A DNA stretch of 64,000 bases from Pseudomonas sp. HOU2 (lineage in GTDB: Bacteria > Pseudomonadota > Gammaproteobacteria > Pseudomonadales > Pseudomonadaceae). Location: the NCBI RefSeq assembly GCF_040729435.1, contig NZ_CP160398.1, positions 4,321,001 through 4,385,000 on the forward strand, in the 5' to 3' direction. This document shows positions 19,671-31,540 of the stretch, in pieces (the first letter of the stretch is position 1; the number at the start of each line of letters is the position of its first letter). The translations under genes and the position numbers were made by a program. Below the pieces are notes generated by a model. It made no database searches. It saw nothing but the letters and a program-made list of their open reading frames with translations, and had not been told where the DNA came from.

Positions 19671-20324
19671 ATGATCTCTACCTTGCGACGTGGCCTGTTG
19701 GTGTTGCTCGCGGCCCTGCCACTGCTGGCTAACGCTGCGCCTGGACAGTCGGCACACGACCTGATTCAGGACACCACGAACCGGATGCTGGCCGACCTGT
19801 CGGCCAATAAAGAAAAGTACAAGCAGGATCCGCAGGATTTCTACACGGCGCTGAACACCATCGTCGGACCTGTGGTGGATGCCGAAGGCATTTCCAAGAG
19901 CATCATGACGGTCAAGTACTCGCGCAAGGCCACGCCGGCGCAGATGCAGACCTTCCAGGAAAACTTCAAGCGCGGCCTGTTCCAGTTCTATGGCAATGCC
20001 TTGCTCGAATACAACAACCAGGGCATTACCGTTGATCCGGCCAAGGATGAGTCCGGCGATCGCACCAGCGTCGGCATGACCGTCAAGGGCAACAACGGCG
20101 CGATCTACCCTGTGCAGTACACGCTGGAGAAGATCAATGGCGAGTGGAAACTGCGCAATGTGATCATCAACGGCATCAACATCGGCAAGCTGTTCCGTGA
20201 TCAGTTCGCCGACGCAATGCAGCGCAATGGCAACGATCTGGACAAGACCATCAATGGTTGGGCCGGCGAAGTCGCCAAAGCCAAGGAAGAAACCGACAAA
20301 GCTGCCGCGAAGCCAGCGCAATGA
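19671..20324 (+). CDS. mlaC: Periplasmic phospholipid-binding protein MlaC (Ttg2D)
   Basis: MlaC, 217 residues, shuttles phospholipid between the outer-membrane MlaA complex and MlaFEDB. A signal peptide is visible (LVLLAALPLLANAAPGQS, cleavage near NAA). The mature protein shows the Tol-tolerance/Ttg2 fold, with FYTALNTIVGPVVDAEGISKS and a Lys-rich C-terminus. GGAG at 19659-19662 precedes ATG 19671. Its stop overlaps mlaB as ATGA. Confidence 0.95.
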   Translation: MISTLRRGLLVLLAALPLLANAAPGQSAHDLIQDTTNRMLADLSANKEKYKQDPQDFYTALNTIVGPVVDAEGISKSIMTVKYSRKATPAQMQTFQENFKRGLFQFYGNALLEYNNQGITVDPAKDESGDRTSVGMTVKGNNGAIYPVQYTLEKINGEWKLRNVIINGINIGKLFRDQFADAMQRNGNDLDKTINGWAGEVAKAKEETDKAAAKPAQ

Positions 20325-20626
20325 ATGAGGCGGCAGTTCGTATGAGTGACGTCGACGAGCTATTGCTCAGTGGAGTGCTGGATTACCGCACGGGTCCCGA
20401 CCTGCGCAAGGAAGGCCAGGCGCTGATCAAGTCCAGCAAGGCGGCAGCGCTGGTCATCGATTGTTCGGCAGTGAAGAAGTCCAGCAGCGTCGGTTTGTCC
20501 TTGCTGCTGTGCTTCATGCGTGATGCCCAGGCGGCCGGGAAGGCCGTCAGCATCCGCGCGATGCCGGAAGACATGCGCGAAATCGCTCAGGTCAGTGAAC
20601 TAACCGAGTTGCTGGCGCACCCCTGA
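20321..20626 (+). CDS. mlaB: STAS-domain protein MlaB
   Basis: MlaB, 101 residues, a cytoplasmic STAS-domain protein that binds MlaF and is needed for ATPase assembly. The STAS core VIDCSAVKKSSSVGLSLLLC is visible, with the conserved Ser cluster. ATG 20321 overlaps the mlaC stop by 4 bases (ATGA), which fixes the start; the frame is open further upstream inside mlaC. A bipartite terminator follows. Confidence 0.92.
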   Translation: MNEAAVRMSDVDELLLSGVLDYRTGPDLRKEGQALIKSSKAAALVIDCSAVKKSSSVGLSLLLCFMRDAQAAGKAVSIRAMPEDMREIAQVSELTELLAHP

Positions 20627-20642
20627 ACCCGCATCGATAAAG

Positions 20643-20697
20643 AAGCCCCCCGTCAGAGTCCTGCCAATGCGGGGTTCGCAGGCGCGGGGCTTTTTTG
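20643..20697 (+). terminator. Intrinsic terminator after mlaB
   Basis: An outer stem AAGCCCC (20643-20649) pairs with GGGGCTT (20686-20692) and encloses an inner CCTGC/GCAGG hairpin. Six T residues (20691-20696) follow. It closes the mla operon just upstream of ibaG. Confidence 0.8.
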
Positions 20698-20742
20698 TAT
20701 GATGTCCGACCCGTGCGCACAGGGCGCCGATTGAGGTTGAGC

Positions 20743-22270
<1,528 letters not shown>

Positions 22271-22396
22271 TTGCTGCACTGGACACAGGGAGGTGTCCAC
22301 TGAATTCGTTTCGAGTCGAGCCGGTTACCGGCTCGATGTGTGTCCGGCGCCGATTGCGACCGGACATGAGTACCTTGATAAGGACTGACGTTTCCC

Positions 22397-23032
22397 ATGT
22401 TGACCATCGCACTGTCCAAGGGCCGCATCCTTGACGACACCCTGCCGCTTCTCGCTGAAGCCGGCATCGTGCCGACCGAGAATCCGGACAAGAGCCGCAA
22501 GCTGATCATCCCCACCACTCAGGATGACGTACGTCTGTTGATCGTGCGTGCCACCGACGTGCCGACCTATGTCGAGCATGGCGCGGCCGACCTCGGCGTC
22601 GCCGGTAAAGACGTGCTGATGGAATACACCGGCCAGGGCCTGTACGAGCCTCTGGATCTGCAGATTGCCCAGTGCAAGCTGATGACCGCCGGCAAGATCG
22701 GCGCGGCCGAGCCCAAGGGCCGTCTGCGCGTGGCGACCAAGTTCGTCAACGTCGCCAAGCGTTACTACGCCGAACAGGGCCGTCAGGTCGACATCATCAA
22801 GCTCTACGGCTCGATGGAGCTGGCGCCGCTGATCGGTCTGGCCGACAAGATCATCGACGTGGTCGACACCGGCAACACCCTGCGTGCCAATGGCCTGGAA
22901 CCTCAGGAACTGATCGCCACGATCAGCTCGCGCCTGGTGGTCAACAAGGCTTCGATGAAGATGCAACACGCCCGAATCCAGGCGTTGATCGATACCCTGC
23001 GCAACGCAGTGGAATCGCGACACCGCGGCTGA
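22397..23032 (+). CDS. hisG: ATP phosphoribosyltransferase, short form HisG
   Basis: HisG, 211 residues, catalyses the first step of histidine synthesis (ATP plus PRPP). The length shows the short HisG-S form, which lacks the C-terminal regulatory domain and works with the HisZ regulatory subunit encoded elsewhere. The conserved [19 protein letters not shown]-binding segment is present. AAGGA lies 11 bases before ATG 22397. A terminator-like hairpin separates it from hisD. Confidence 0.97.
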   Translation: MLTIALSKGRILDDTLPLLAEAGIVPTENPDKSRKLIIPTTQDDVRLLIVRATDVPTYVEHGAADLGVAGKDVLMEYTGQGLYEPLDLQIAQCKLMTAGKIGAAEPKGRLRVATKFVNVAKRYYAEQGRQVDIIKLYGSMELAPLIGLADKIIDVVDTGNTLRANGLEPQELIATISSRLVVNKASMKMQHARIQALIDTLRNAVESRHRG

Positions 23033-23084
23033 TGTACCTGCGCGACCCCTGGTCGCGCCGTCTATCCGCCTCATAGCCAGAATT

Positions 23085-23133
23085 CTCAGGTGCCCAAGCG
23101 GATCGAATGATAGTTTCGGGCGCCTGAGTTTTT
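23085..23133 (+). terminator. Terminator-like hairpin between hisG and hisD
   Basis: CTCAGGTGCCC (23085-23095) pairs with GGGCGCCTGAG (23118-23128) with one mismatch and is followed by TTTTT. It lies 24 bases before hisD, so it could be a partial terminator or attenuator inside the his cluster. Confidence 0.55.
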
Positions 23134-23157
23134 CGCCATTCCTATGAGGCTCTCGCT

Positions 23158-24495
23158 ATGACCGCACCGACTGCAATTCGCCGACTCAACGCTGCTGACC
23201 CGGATTTCGCGCATCATCTGGATCATCTGCTGAGCTGGGAAAGTGTGTCTGACGACTCGGTCAATCAGCGCGTGCTGGACATCATCAAGGCGGTGCGCGA
23301 GCGCGGTGACGCGGCGCTGGTCGAGTTCACCCAGAAGTTCGACGGCCTCGAAGTCGCCTCGATGGCTGACTTGATCCTGCCGCGCGAGCGCCTGGAACTG
23401 GCCCTGACCCGCATCACCGTGGCACAGCGCGAAGCGCTGGAAAAAGCCGCGGCGCGGGTGCGCAGCTACCACGAAAAACAGAAGCAGGACTCCTGGAGCT
23501 ACACCGAGGCTGACGGCACCGTGCTCGGGCAGAAGGTCACGCCGCTGGATCGCGCTGGCCTCTACGTGCCGGGCGGCAAGGCGTCGTACCCGTCGTCGGT
23601 GCTGATGAACGCGATTCCGGCCAAGGTCGCCGGCGTGACCGAAGTGGTCATGGTGGTGCCGACCCCGCGCGGCGAAATCAACGAGCTGGTGCTGGCGGCG
23701 GCGTGCATTGCCGGCGTCGACCGGGTGTTCACCATCGGCGGCGCACAAGCGGTTGCTGCACTGGCCTATGGCACTGAAAGCGTGCCGCAGGTGGACAAGG
23801 TCGTCGGCCCGGGCAACATCTATGTGGCCACCGCCAAGCGTCACGTGTTCGGTCAGGTCGGCATCGACATGATCGCCGGCCCGTCGGAAATCCTCGTAGT
23901 GTGCGACGGTCAGACCGATCCGGACTGGATCGCCATGGACCTGTTCTCCCAGGCCGAACACGACGAAGACGCCCAGGCAATTCTGGTCAGCCCGGATGCC
24001 GAATTCCTCGACAAGGTCGCCGCGAGCATCGACAAACTGCTGCCGACCATGGACCGCGCAACCATCATCGAAACCTCGATCAATGGTCGCGGTGCGCTGA
24101 TCCACGTGCGCGACATGGCGCAAGCCATCGAAGTGGCCAACCGCATTGCCCCGGAACACCTTGAACTGTCGGTCGCCGACCCGCAGGCCTGGTTGCCGCA
24201 GATCCGTCACGCCGGCGCGATCTTCATGGGCCGCCACACTTCCGAAGCGCTGGGCGACTACTGCGCCGGCCCGAACCACGTGTTGCCGACGTCCGGCACC
24301 GCGCGTTTCTCCTCACCGCTGGGCGTGTACGACTTCCAGAAACGTTCGTCGATCATCTTCTGCTCCGAGGCCGGTGCTTCCGAGCTGGGCAAGACCGCTT
24401 CGGTGCTGGCCCGTGGCGAATCCCTCAGCGCGCACGCACGCAGCGCCGAATACCGCATCAAAGACGCAGACTTTCTGCCAGGGCAGGGGGAGTGA
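23158..24495 (+). CDS. hisD: Histidinol dehydrogenase HisD
   Basis: HisD, 445 residues, is the zinc-dependent NAD enzyme catalysing the last two oxidations to histidine. The family signature around [15 protein letters not shown] and the ligand segment [13 protein letters not shown] are visible, as is [19 protein letters not shown]. The gene overlaps no neighbour; hisC starts 2 bases after its stop, so hisD-hisC is a coupled pair. Length is normal. Confidence 0.98.
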   Translation: MTAPTAIRRLNAADPDFAHHLDHLLSWESVSDDSVNQRVLDIIKAVRERGDAALVEFTQKFDGLEVASMADLILPRERLELALTRITVAQREALEKAAARVRSYHEKQKQDSWSYTEADGTVLGQKVTPLDRAGLYVPGGKASYPSSVLMNAIPAKVAGVTEVVMVVPTPRGEINELVLAAACIAGVDRVFTIGGAQAVAALAYGTESVPQVDKVVGPGNIYVATAKRHVFGQVGIDMIAGPSEILVVCDGQTDPDWIAMDLFSQAEHDEDAQAILVSPDAEFLDKVAASIDKLLPTMDRATIIETSINGRGALIHVRDMAQAIEVANRIAPEHLELSVADPQAWLPQIRHAGAIFMGRHTSEALGDYCAGPNHVLPTSGTARFSSPLGVYDFQKRSSIIFCSEAGASELGKTASVLARGESLSAHARSAEYRIKDADFLPGQGE

Positions 24496-24497
24496 AC

Positions 24498-25550
24498 ATG
24501 AGTAAATTCTGGAGCCCGTTCGTCAAGGATCTGGTGCCGTATGTGCCGGGCGAACAGCCGAAGCTGACCAGACTGGTCAAGCTCAACACCAACGAAAACC
24601 CCTACGGCCCGTCGCCAAAAGCCCTGGCGGCGATGCAGACCGAACTCAACGACAATCTGCGCCTGTACCCGGACCCGAACAGCGATCTGCTGAAAACCGC
24701 CGTCGCCCACTACTACGGCGTACAGAGCAATCAAGTATTCCTCGGCAACGGCTCGGACGAAGTGCTCGCGCACATCTTCCACGGTCTGTTGCAACACGAG
24801 CAGCCGCTGCTGTTTCCGGACATCAGCTATAGCTTCTATCCGGTGTATTGCGGTCTGTACGGTATCCAGTTCGATGCGGTGCCGCTGGACGCGCAGTTCC
24901 AGATCAACCCGGCGGACTACGCCAAGCCGAACGGCGGGATCATCTTCCCGAACCCGAACGCACCGACCGGTTGCCTGTTGGCGCTGGAGGCGGTCGAGCA
25001 GATCCTCAAGGCCAGCCCGGATTCGGTGGTTGTGGTGGATGAGGCCTACATCGACTTCGGCGGCGAAACCGCGATCAGTCTGGTGGATCGTTATCCGAAT
25101 CTGCTGGTGACCCAGACGCTGTCCAAGTCCCGTTCGCTGGCAGGCCTGCGCGTCGGTCTGGCGGTGGGGCACCCGGATCTGATCGAAGCGCTGGAGCGGA
25201 TCAAGAACAGCTTCAACTCCTACCCGCTGGATCGTCTGGCGATTGTCGGGGCTGCGGCGGCGTTCGAGGATCGCGAGTATTTCGACAAGACCTGCCGTCT
25301 GGTCATCGAAAGTCGCGAGTGGGTCGTTGCGCAGTTGCAGGCCAAGGGCTTTGAAGTGCTGCCGTCGGCGGCCAACTTCATCTTCGCCCGTCACCCGCAA
25401 CACGATGCCGCGGGGCTGGCGTCCAAGCTGCGCGAGCAGGGCGTGATCGTGCGTCACTTCAAGCAGGAGCGGATTGCCCAGTTCCTGCGGATTTCGATTG
25501 GCACGCCGGAGCAGAACCAGGCGCTGATCGACGGCCTCGGCGACCTGTAG
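24498..25550 (+). CDS. hisC: Histidinol-phosphate aminotransferase HisC
   Basis: HisC, 350 residues, a PLP-dependent class II aminotransferase that forms histidinol phosphate. The PLP lysine lies in [14 protein letters not shown] and the Asp/Tyr cofactor contacts in [12 protein letters not shown]. The start is ATG 24498 with GGGGGAG immediately upstream; a GTG at 24492 overlapping the hisD stop is less likely. A REP hairpin follows the stop rather than an ordinary terminator. Confidence 0.97.
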   Translation: MSKFWSPFVKDLVPYVPGEQPKLTRLVKLNTNENPYGPSPKALAAMQTELNDNLRLYPDPNSDLLKTAVAHYYGVQSNQVFLGNGSDEVLAHIFHGLLQHEQPLLFPDISYSFYPVYCGLYGIQFDAVPLDAQFQINPADYAKPNGGIIFPNPNAPTGCLLALEAVEQILKASPDSVVVVDEAYIDFGGETAISLVDRYPNLLVTQTLSKSRSLAGLRVGLAVGHPDLIEALERIKNSFNSYPLDRLAIVGAAAAFEDREYFDKTCRLVIESREWVVAQLQAKGFEVLPSAANFIFARHPQHDAAGLASKLREQGVIVRHFKQERIAQFLRISIGTPEQNQALIDGLGDL

Positions 25551-25564
25551 AACACCGCTAAACC

Positions 25565-25654
25565 TGTGGGAGCGAGCCTGCTCGCGAAAGCGGTCTGTCA
25601 TTCACCATCATTGTTGACTGTGACGACCTCTTCGCGAGCAGGCTCGCTCCCACA
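25565..25654. repeat. REP pair, family B (inverted)
   Basis: Facing copies of the second REP family (TGTGGGAGCGAGCCTGCTCG, then CGAAAGCGG) lie between the converging hisC and algW genes. Confidence 0.9.
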
Positions 25655-25672
25655 TTGATTTGTACTGGCGGC

Positions 25673-26827
<1,155 letters not shown>

Positions 26828-26930
26828 TAAGCACGTCCTGGAAAAGTTGCAGGCGGGGGCAGACCGCCGATAATGTCGCGCATTATACGAGGCCGCGCGC
26901 GCCTCTGAACGGGATATTTAGGAGTCTTTC

Positions 26931-27689
26931 ATGGCCGTCGCCCTCAGCACCCTCGTCGAAGAAGCCGACCGTTACCTCGGCAGTGCAAAAATCGCCGATT
27001 ATTGCCCCAACGGCCTGCAGGTCGAAGGCCGTCCACAAGTGATGCGCATCGTCAGTGGCGTCACCGCCAGTCAGGCCTTGCTCGATGCCGCAGTCGAAGC
27101 CGAGGCCGATCTGGTGCTGGTGCATCACGGCTATTTCTGGAAGGGCGAGAACCCGTGTATCACCGGCATGAAGCAGCGTCGCTTGAAGACTTTGCTCAAG
27201 CACGACATCAGTCTGCTCGCCTATCACTTGCCGCTGGATCTGCACCCGGAAGTCGGCAATAACGTGCAGCTGGCGCGTCAGCTGGACATTACCGTTGAAG
27301 GGCCACTGGATCCGGACAACCTGAAAATTGTCGGACTGGTTGGCTCGTTGAATGAGCCGATGACCCCGCGTGATTTCGCGCGCAAGGTCCAAGAGGTCAT
27401 GGGCCGCGAGCCGCTGCTGGTCGAAGGCAGTGCGATGATTCGTCGGGTCGGCTGGTGCACTGGCGGCGGGCAGGGTTATATCGATCAGGGCGTGGCGGCG
27501 GGTGTTGATCTGTTCCTCAGCGGTGAAGCCTCCGAGCAGACCTTCCACAGCGCGCGGGAAAACGACATCAGCTTCATCGCCGCCGGTCACCACGCCACCG
27601 AGCGCTATGGCGTGCAGGCACTGGGCGACTACCTGGCAAAACGTTTCGCTCTCGAACACATCTTCATCGATTGCCCGAACCCGATCTGA
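26931..27689 (+). CDS. Nif3-like dinuclear metal centre protein
   Basis: A 252-residue member of the NIF3/YbgI family, hexameric proteins with a dinuclear metal site. Proposed activities such as GTP cyclohydrolase I type 2 or a role in metal handling are unsettled. The ligand motifs VLVHHGYFWKGE and AGHHATERYGVQAL are present. It is divergent from algW across 103 bases. GGAG at 26921-26924 precedes the ATG. Confidence 0.92.
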   Translation: MAVALSTLVEEADRYLGSAKIADYCPNGLQVEGRPQVMRIVSGVTASQALLDAAVEAEADLVLVHHGYFWKGENPCITGMKQRRLKTLLKHDISLLAYHLPLDLHPEVGNNVQLARQLDITVEGPLDPDNLKIVGLVGSLNEPMTPRDFARKVQEVMGREPLLVEGSAMIRRVGWCTGGGQGYIDQGVAAGVDLFLSGEASEQTFHSARENDISFIAAGHHATERYGVQALGDYLAKRFALEHIFIDCPNPI

Positions 27690-27723
27690 CGACTTCCGGC
27701 GAACTCGATCTGAAATGCTGCCC

Positions 27724-27808
27724 TGTAGGAGCTGCCGCAGGCTGCGATCTTTTGACTTTGTCTTTTAAAAGTAAGATCAAGAGATCGCAGCCTGCGGCAG
27801 CTCCTACA
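27724..27808. repeat. REP pair, family A (inverted)
   Basis: Facing REP copies form a long hairpin downstream of the Nif3-like gene and upstream of the cysD promoter region. Confidence 0.9.
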
Positions 27809-27952
27809 GGGAAAAATGGGGGCAAACCGGTGGGCATATTGATATGCCCTTTCGATCTAGTAGGCGTCCTGATTAGAAGAGGTCGCTGTGCTAGGATTCC
27901 CCGCTCGAACACGGCCCGCTGGCCGTTCATAAGAAAGCTTTCGTGAGTAGCC

Positions 27953-28870
27953 ATGGTCGACAAACTGACGCATCTGAAACAGCTGGAGGCGGAAAGCATC
28001 CACATCATCCGCGAGGTGGCCGCCGAGTTCGACAACCCGGTGATGCTGTACTCCATCGGTAAAGACTCCGCCGTGATGCTGCATCTGGCACGCAAGGCGT
28101 TCTTCCCGGGCAAACTGCCGTTTCCGGTGATGCACGTCGACACTCGCTGGAAATTCCAGGAGATGTACAAGTTCCGCGACAAGATGGTCGAAGAGCTGGG
28201 CCTGGACCTGATCACCCACATCAACCCCGATGGCGTGGCGCAGAACATCAACCCGTTCACCCACGGCAGCGCCAAACACACAGACATCATGAAGACCGAG
28301 GGCCTCAAGCAGGCGCTCGACAAGCATGGTTTCGACGCCGCGTTCGGCGGTGCTCGTCGCGATGAAGAGAAATCCCGCGCGAAAGAGCGTGTGTACTCGT
28401 TCCGCGACAGCAAGCACCGCTGGGACCCGAAAAACCAGCGCCCTGAGCTGTGGAACGTCTACAACGGCAAGGTCAACAAGGGCGAATCCATTCGGGTGTT
28501 CCCGTTGTCGAACTGGACCGAGCTGGACATCTGGCAGTACATCTACCTCGAAGGCATCCCGATCGTGCCGCTGTACTTCGCCGCCGAGCGCGAAGTGATC
28601 GAGAAGAACGGCACGCTGATCATGATCGACGACGAGCGTATCCTCGAACACCTGTCCGATGAGGACAAGGCACGCATCGTCAAAAAGAAAGTGCGTTTCC
28701 GTACCCTTGGTTGCTACCCGTTGACGGGCGCGGTGGAGTCCGAGGCCGAAAGCCTCACGGACATCATTCAGGAAATGCTCCTGACGCGAACTTCCGAGCG
28801 CCAGGGCCGGGTCATCGACCACGATGGCGCAGGCTCGATGGAAGACAAGAAACGTCAGGGTTATTTCTAA
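27953..28870 (+). CDS. cysD: Sulfate adenylyltransferase subunit 2 CysD
   Basis: CysD, 305 residues, the catalytic ATP pyrophosphatase subunit of ATP sulfurylase in sulfate assimilation. The PP-loop is [17 protein letters not shown] near the N-terminus, and the [13 protein letters not shown] segment appears as [15 protein letters not shown]. It starts the cysD-cysNC operon, with cysNC beginning 9 bases after its stop. The upstream 260 bases carry a REP pair and probably the promoter. Confidence 0.98.
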   Translation: MVDKLTHLKQLEAESIHIIREVAAEFDNPVMLYSIGKDSAVMLHLARKAFFPGKLPFPVMHVDTRWKFQEMYKFRDKMVEELGLDLITHINPDGVAQNINPFTHGSAKHTDIMKTEGLKQALDKHGFDAAFGGARRDEEKSRAKERVYSFRDSKHRWDPKNQRPELWNVYNGKVNKGESIRVFPLSNWTELDIWQYIYLEGIPIVPLYFAAEREVIEKNGTLIMIDDERILEHLSDEDKARIVKKKVRFRTLGCYPLTGAVESEAESLTDIIQEMLLTRTSERQGRVIDHDGAGSMEDKKRQGYF

Positions 28871-28879
28871 GGGGTTGTC

Positions 28880-30778
28880 ATGTCGCACGCATCTGATTTG
28901 ATCAGCGAGGACATCCTCGCCTACCTGGGCCAGCACGAACGTAAAGAGCTGCTGCGCTTTTTGACCTGCGGTAACGTCGATGACGGCAAGAGCACCCTGA
29001 TCGGGCGCCTGCTGCACGACTCCAAGATGATCTACGAAGATCACCTGGAAGCCATCACCCGCGATTCGAAGAAAGTCGGCACCACCGGTGACGACATCGA
29101 CCTGGCGTTGCTGGTCGACGGCCTGCAGGCCGAGCGTGAGCAGGGCATCACCATCGATGTCGCCTACCGCTATTTCTCCACCGCCAAACGCAAATTCATC
29201 ATCGCCGACACCCCTGGCCATGAGCAGTACACCCGCAACATGGCCACCGGTGCCTCCACCTGTGACCTGGCGATCATTCTGGTCGACGCGCGTTACGGCG
29301 TGCAGACCCAGACCCGTCGCCACAGCTTCATCGCCTCCTTGCTGGGTATCAAGCACATCGTTGTCGCCATCAACAAGATGGACCTCAAAGACTTCGATGA
29401 AGGCGTGTTCGAGTCGATCAAGGCCGACTACCTGAAGTTCGCCGAAGGCTTGAAGATGAAGCCGACCAGCATGCACTTCGTGCCGATGTCTGCCCTCAAG
29501 GGCGACAACGTGGTGAACAAGTCCGAGCGCTCGCCTTGGTACAAAGGTCAGTCGCTGATGGAAATTCTCGAGACCGTGGAAGTGGCGGGCGACCGCAACT
29601 TCACCGATCTGCGTTTCCCGGTGCAGTACGTCAACCGCCCGAACCTGAACTTCCGTGGTTTCGCCGGCACGCTGGCCAGCGGCATCGTGCACAAGGGCGA
29701 CGAAGTGGTCGTTCTGCCGTCGGGCAAGAGCAGCCGCGTCAAATCCATTGTCACCTTCGAAGGTGAGCTGGAGCAGGCCGGCCCGGGTCAAGCGGTGACG
29801 CTGACCATGGAAGACGAAATCGACATCTCCCGTGGCGACCTGCTGGTGCATGCCGACAACGTGCCGCCGGTCACCGACAGCTTCGAAGCGATGCTGGTGT
29901 GGATGGCTGAAGAGCCGATGCTGCCGGGCAAGAAATACGACATCAAGCGCGCCACCAGTTATGTGCCGGGCTCGATTGCCAGCATCGTCAACAAGGTCGA
30001 CGTCAACACCCTCGAAGAAGGCCCGGCGAGCGCGTTGCAGCTCAACGAAATCGGCAAGGTGAAGATCGCGCTCGACGCGCCGATCGCCCTCGACGGTTAC
30101 GACAGCAACCGCACCACTGGCGCGTTCATCGTCATCGATCGTTTGACCAACGGCACCGTCGGCGCCGGCATGATCGTCGCTCAGCCGCTGTCTCACGGTA
30201 CCGCGACGCATCACGGCAAACTGGCCCACGTTGCCACTCAGGAACGTGCCCAGCGCTTCGGCCAGCAGCCAGCTACCGTGCTGTTCAGCGGTCTGTCGGG
30301 CGCGGGCAAGAGCACGCTGGCCTATGCGGTCGAGCGCAAACTGTTCGACATGGGCCGTGCGGTGTTTGTGCTCGATGGTCAGAACCTGCGTCACGACCTG
30401 AACAAGGGGCTGCCGCAGGATCGTGCCGGGCGTACCGAGAACTGGCGGCGTGCGGCGCATGTGGCGCGTCAGTTCAACGAGGCTGGTCTGTTGACCCTGG
30501 CGGCGTTTGTGGCGCCGAGCGCCGAAGGTCGTGAGCAGGCCAAGGATCTGATCGGCAAGGAGCGTCTGCTGACGGTTTATGTGCAGGCTTCGCCGGCGGT
30601 GTGTGGCGAGCGTGATCCGCAGGGCTTGTATGCTGCGGGTGGCGATAATATTCCGGGTGAATCGTTCCCGTATGACGTGCCGCTGAATGCTGATCTGGTG
30701 ATCGACACGCAGTCGTTGTCGGTGGAAGAGAGCGTGAAGCAAGTGCTGGATCTGCTGCGTCAGCGTGGCGCGATCTAA
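28880..30778 (+). CDS. cysNC: Bifunctional sulfate adenylyltransferase subunit 1 / APS kinase CysNC
   Basis: A 632-residue fusion of CysN (GTPase that drives ATP sulfurylase) and CysC (adenylylsulfate kinase). The CysN part has GTPase motifs [24 protein letters not shown] and NKMDL. The CysC part begins around residue 460, with Walker [12 protein letters not shown] and [11 protein letters not shown]. Together with CysD it makes PAPS from sulfate. The fusion is normal for Pseudomonas. A weak terminator follows. Confidence 0.97.
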   Translation: MSHASDLISEDILAYLGQHERKELLRFLTCGNVDDGKSTLIGRLLHDSKMIYEDHLEAITRDSKKVGTTGDDIDLALLVDGLQAEREQGITIDVAYRYFSTAKRKFIIADTPGHEQYTRNMATGASTCDLAIILVDARYGVQTQTRRHSFIASLLGIKHIVVAINKMDLKDFDEGVFESIKADYLKFAEGLKMKPTSMHFVPMSALKGDNVVNKSERSPWYKGQSLMEILETVEVAGDRNFTDLRFPVQYVNRPNLNFRGFAGTLASGIVHKGDEVVVLPSGKSSRVKSIVTFEGELEQAGPGQAVTLTMEDEIDISRGDLLVHADNVPPVTDSFEAMLVWMAEEPMLPGKKYDIKRATSYVPGSIASIVNKVDVNTLEEGPASALQLNEIGKVKIALDAPIALDGYDSNRTTGAFIVIDRLTNGTVGAGMIVAQPLSHGTATHHGKLAHVATQERAQRFGQQPATVLFSGLSGAGKSTLAYAVERKLFDMGRAVFVLDGQNLRHDLNKGLPQDRAGRTENWRRAAHVARQFNEAGLLTLAAFVAPSAEGREQAKDLIGKERLLTVYVQASPAVCGERDPQGLYAAGGDNIPGESFPYDVPLNADLVIDTQSLSVEESVKQVLDLLRQRGAI

Positions 30779-30796
30779 GCGTTAGCCGGAAATGAA

Positions 30797-30831
30797 AGGC
30801 CCGCGGGTGAGTGATCATCGGCGGGTTTTTT
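30797..30831 (+). terminator. Probable terminator after cysNC
   Basis: CCCGC (30800-30804) pairs with GCGGG (30821-30825) and TTTTTT follows at 30826-30831. The stem is short, so strength is uncertain. Confidence 0.5.
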
Positions 30832-30864
30832 GTTGGCTGCGATTTTTGCGCGAGCTCATTCCAC

Positions 30865-30893
30865 TGTGGGAGCTGGCTTGCCAGCGATGGCGC
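30865..30893 (+). repeat. Single REP, family B variant
   Basis: TGTGGGAGCTGGCTTGCCAG followed by CGATGGCG, a solitary copy of the GCTTGCCAGC subfamily. Confidence 0.8.
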
Positions 30894-30980
30894 CCTTATA
30901 GGCGACCATGCTCTGTCTGGCTGAGTGAATATCCGTTTCTTCGGGTGCTGCGGCTGGCGGTTTCGCCCTTACGGCGACTC

Positions 30981-31008
30981 ACTTTTTTTACAAACGCCTA
31001 AAAAAAGT
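30981..31008. repeat. Perfect AT-rich hairpin
   Basis: ACTTTTTTTA pairs perfectly with TAAAAAAAGT around an 8-base loop (CAAACGCC). It lies just upstream of the 16-base inverted repeat and probably belongs to the same repeated element. Confidence 0.7.
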
Positions 31009-31071
31009 AAGCAAAAAAACGCTTGCTCCTGCGTTCGGCCCGCTCGCTGGGGCTCGGGGTTCCTTCGCTGC

Positions 31072-31178
31072 GGGATTGATCCGGGGGGGCAGCGCCTACG
31101 GTTTGCTTCGCTGCACCTCCTCTCGCTGTGTTTGGCTGCGCCAAACGGTCGCTGCGCTCCCACCCCCGGATCAATCCC
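31072..31178. repeat. Long structured inverted repeat element
   Basis: GGGATTGATCCGGGGG (31072-31087) is perfectly complementary to 31163-31178. The enclosed 75 bases contain a 7-base-pair stem GTTTGGC-TGC-GCCAAAC and repeated TCGCTG words, suggesting a branched DNA or RNA fold. No open frame with a start signal crosses it. Confidence 0.75.
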
Positions 31179-31206
31179 TCCGCTCAGCCTTCCGACGTCG
31201 CCCGTG

Positions 31207-31230
31207 GATCAAGATCAAGATCAAGATCAA
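31207..31230. repeat. Hexamer tandem repeat GATCAA x4
   Basis: Four perfect copies of GATCAA, followed by a partial unit. Its reverse complement is the same hexamer phase as the GATCTT array about 130 bases downstream. Confidence 0.9.
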
Positions 31231-31303
31231 GAGCGACAGCCGAGCTTGCGCTCATCCTGGAGTGGGGCGGCATGCGCCGCGTGCGGGTTGTACTTATCTT
31301 CCC

Positions 31304-31335
31304 TGTAGGAGCTGCCGCAGGCTGCGATCTTTGGA
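31304..31335 (+). repeat. Single REP, family A
   Basis: TGTAGGAGCTGCCGCAGGCT followed by GCGATCTTTGGAT; its 3' end runs straight into the octamer tandem array. Confidence 0.85.
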
Positions 31336-31375
31336 TCTTTGGATCTTTGGATCTTTGGATCTTGATCTTGATCTT
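31326..31375. repeat. Tandem array GATCTTTG x4 then GATCTT x3
   Basis: Four octamer units (31326-31357) pass into three hexamer units (31358-31375). The unit matches the GATCTTTTGATCTT tail common to family A REPs, so the array looks like an expansion of a REP end. Confidence 0.9.
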
Positions 31376-31404
31376 GTGGGAGCGAGCTTGCCAGCGATGG
31401 TGGC
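31376..31404 (+). repeat. Single REP, family B variant
   Basis: GTGGGAGCGAGCTTGCCAGC followed by GATGGTGG, directly abutting the tandem array. Confidence 0.75.
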
Positions 31405-31446
31405 CTGCGAACCGACCAATCTCCAACTGAACGCACCCAACCCAAC

Positions 31447-31535
31447 TGTAGGAGTGAGCCTGCTCGCGATAGCGGTATGTCATTCAACATTGGAGTGGCT
31501 GATCCACCGCTATCGCGAGCAGGCTCACTCCTACA
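31447..31535. repeat. REP pair, family B (inverted)
   Basis: Facing copies (TGTAGGAGTGAGCCTGCTCG, then CGATAGCGG) end six bases before the acyltransferase stop codon. Confidence 0.9.
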
Positions 31536-31540
31536 GGGGA

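Larger units (their letters stand above)
30832..31540. other. 709-base gene-free block of palindromes, tandem repeats and REPs
   Basis: No convincing gene is present. It holds a solitary REP-B (30865), a 10-base-pair hairpin (30981-31008), a 16-base inverted repeat flanking about 75 bases (31072-31178), two short tandem arrays (31207-31230 and 31326-31375), a solitary REP-A (31304), another REP-B-like copy (31376) and a full REP-B pair (31447-31535). The small open frames across it have no ribosome sites and read through repeats. Confidence 0.85.

Noticed and set aside
27857..30742. 961-codon minus-strand open frame opposite cysD-cysNC
   Set aside because: It mirrors two clearly conserved genes, has no protein-like motifs and results from strong GC bias at third positions.
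31207..31375. Possible CRISPR array
   Set aside because: Units are 6-8 bases without spacers; this is a microsatellite-like tandem repeat.
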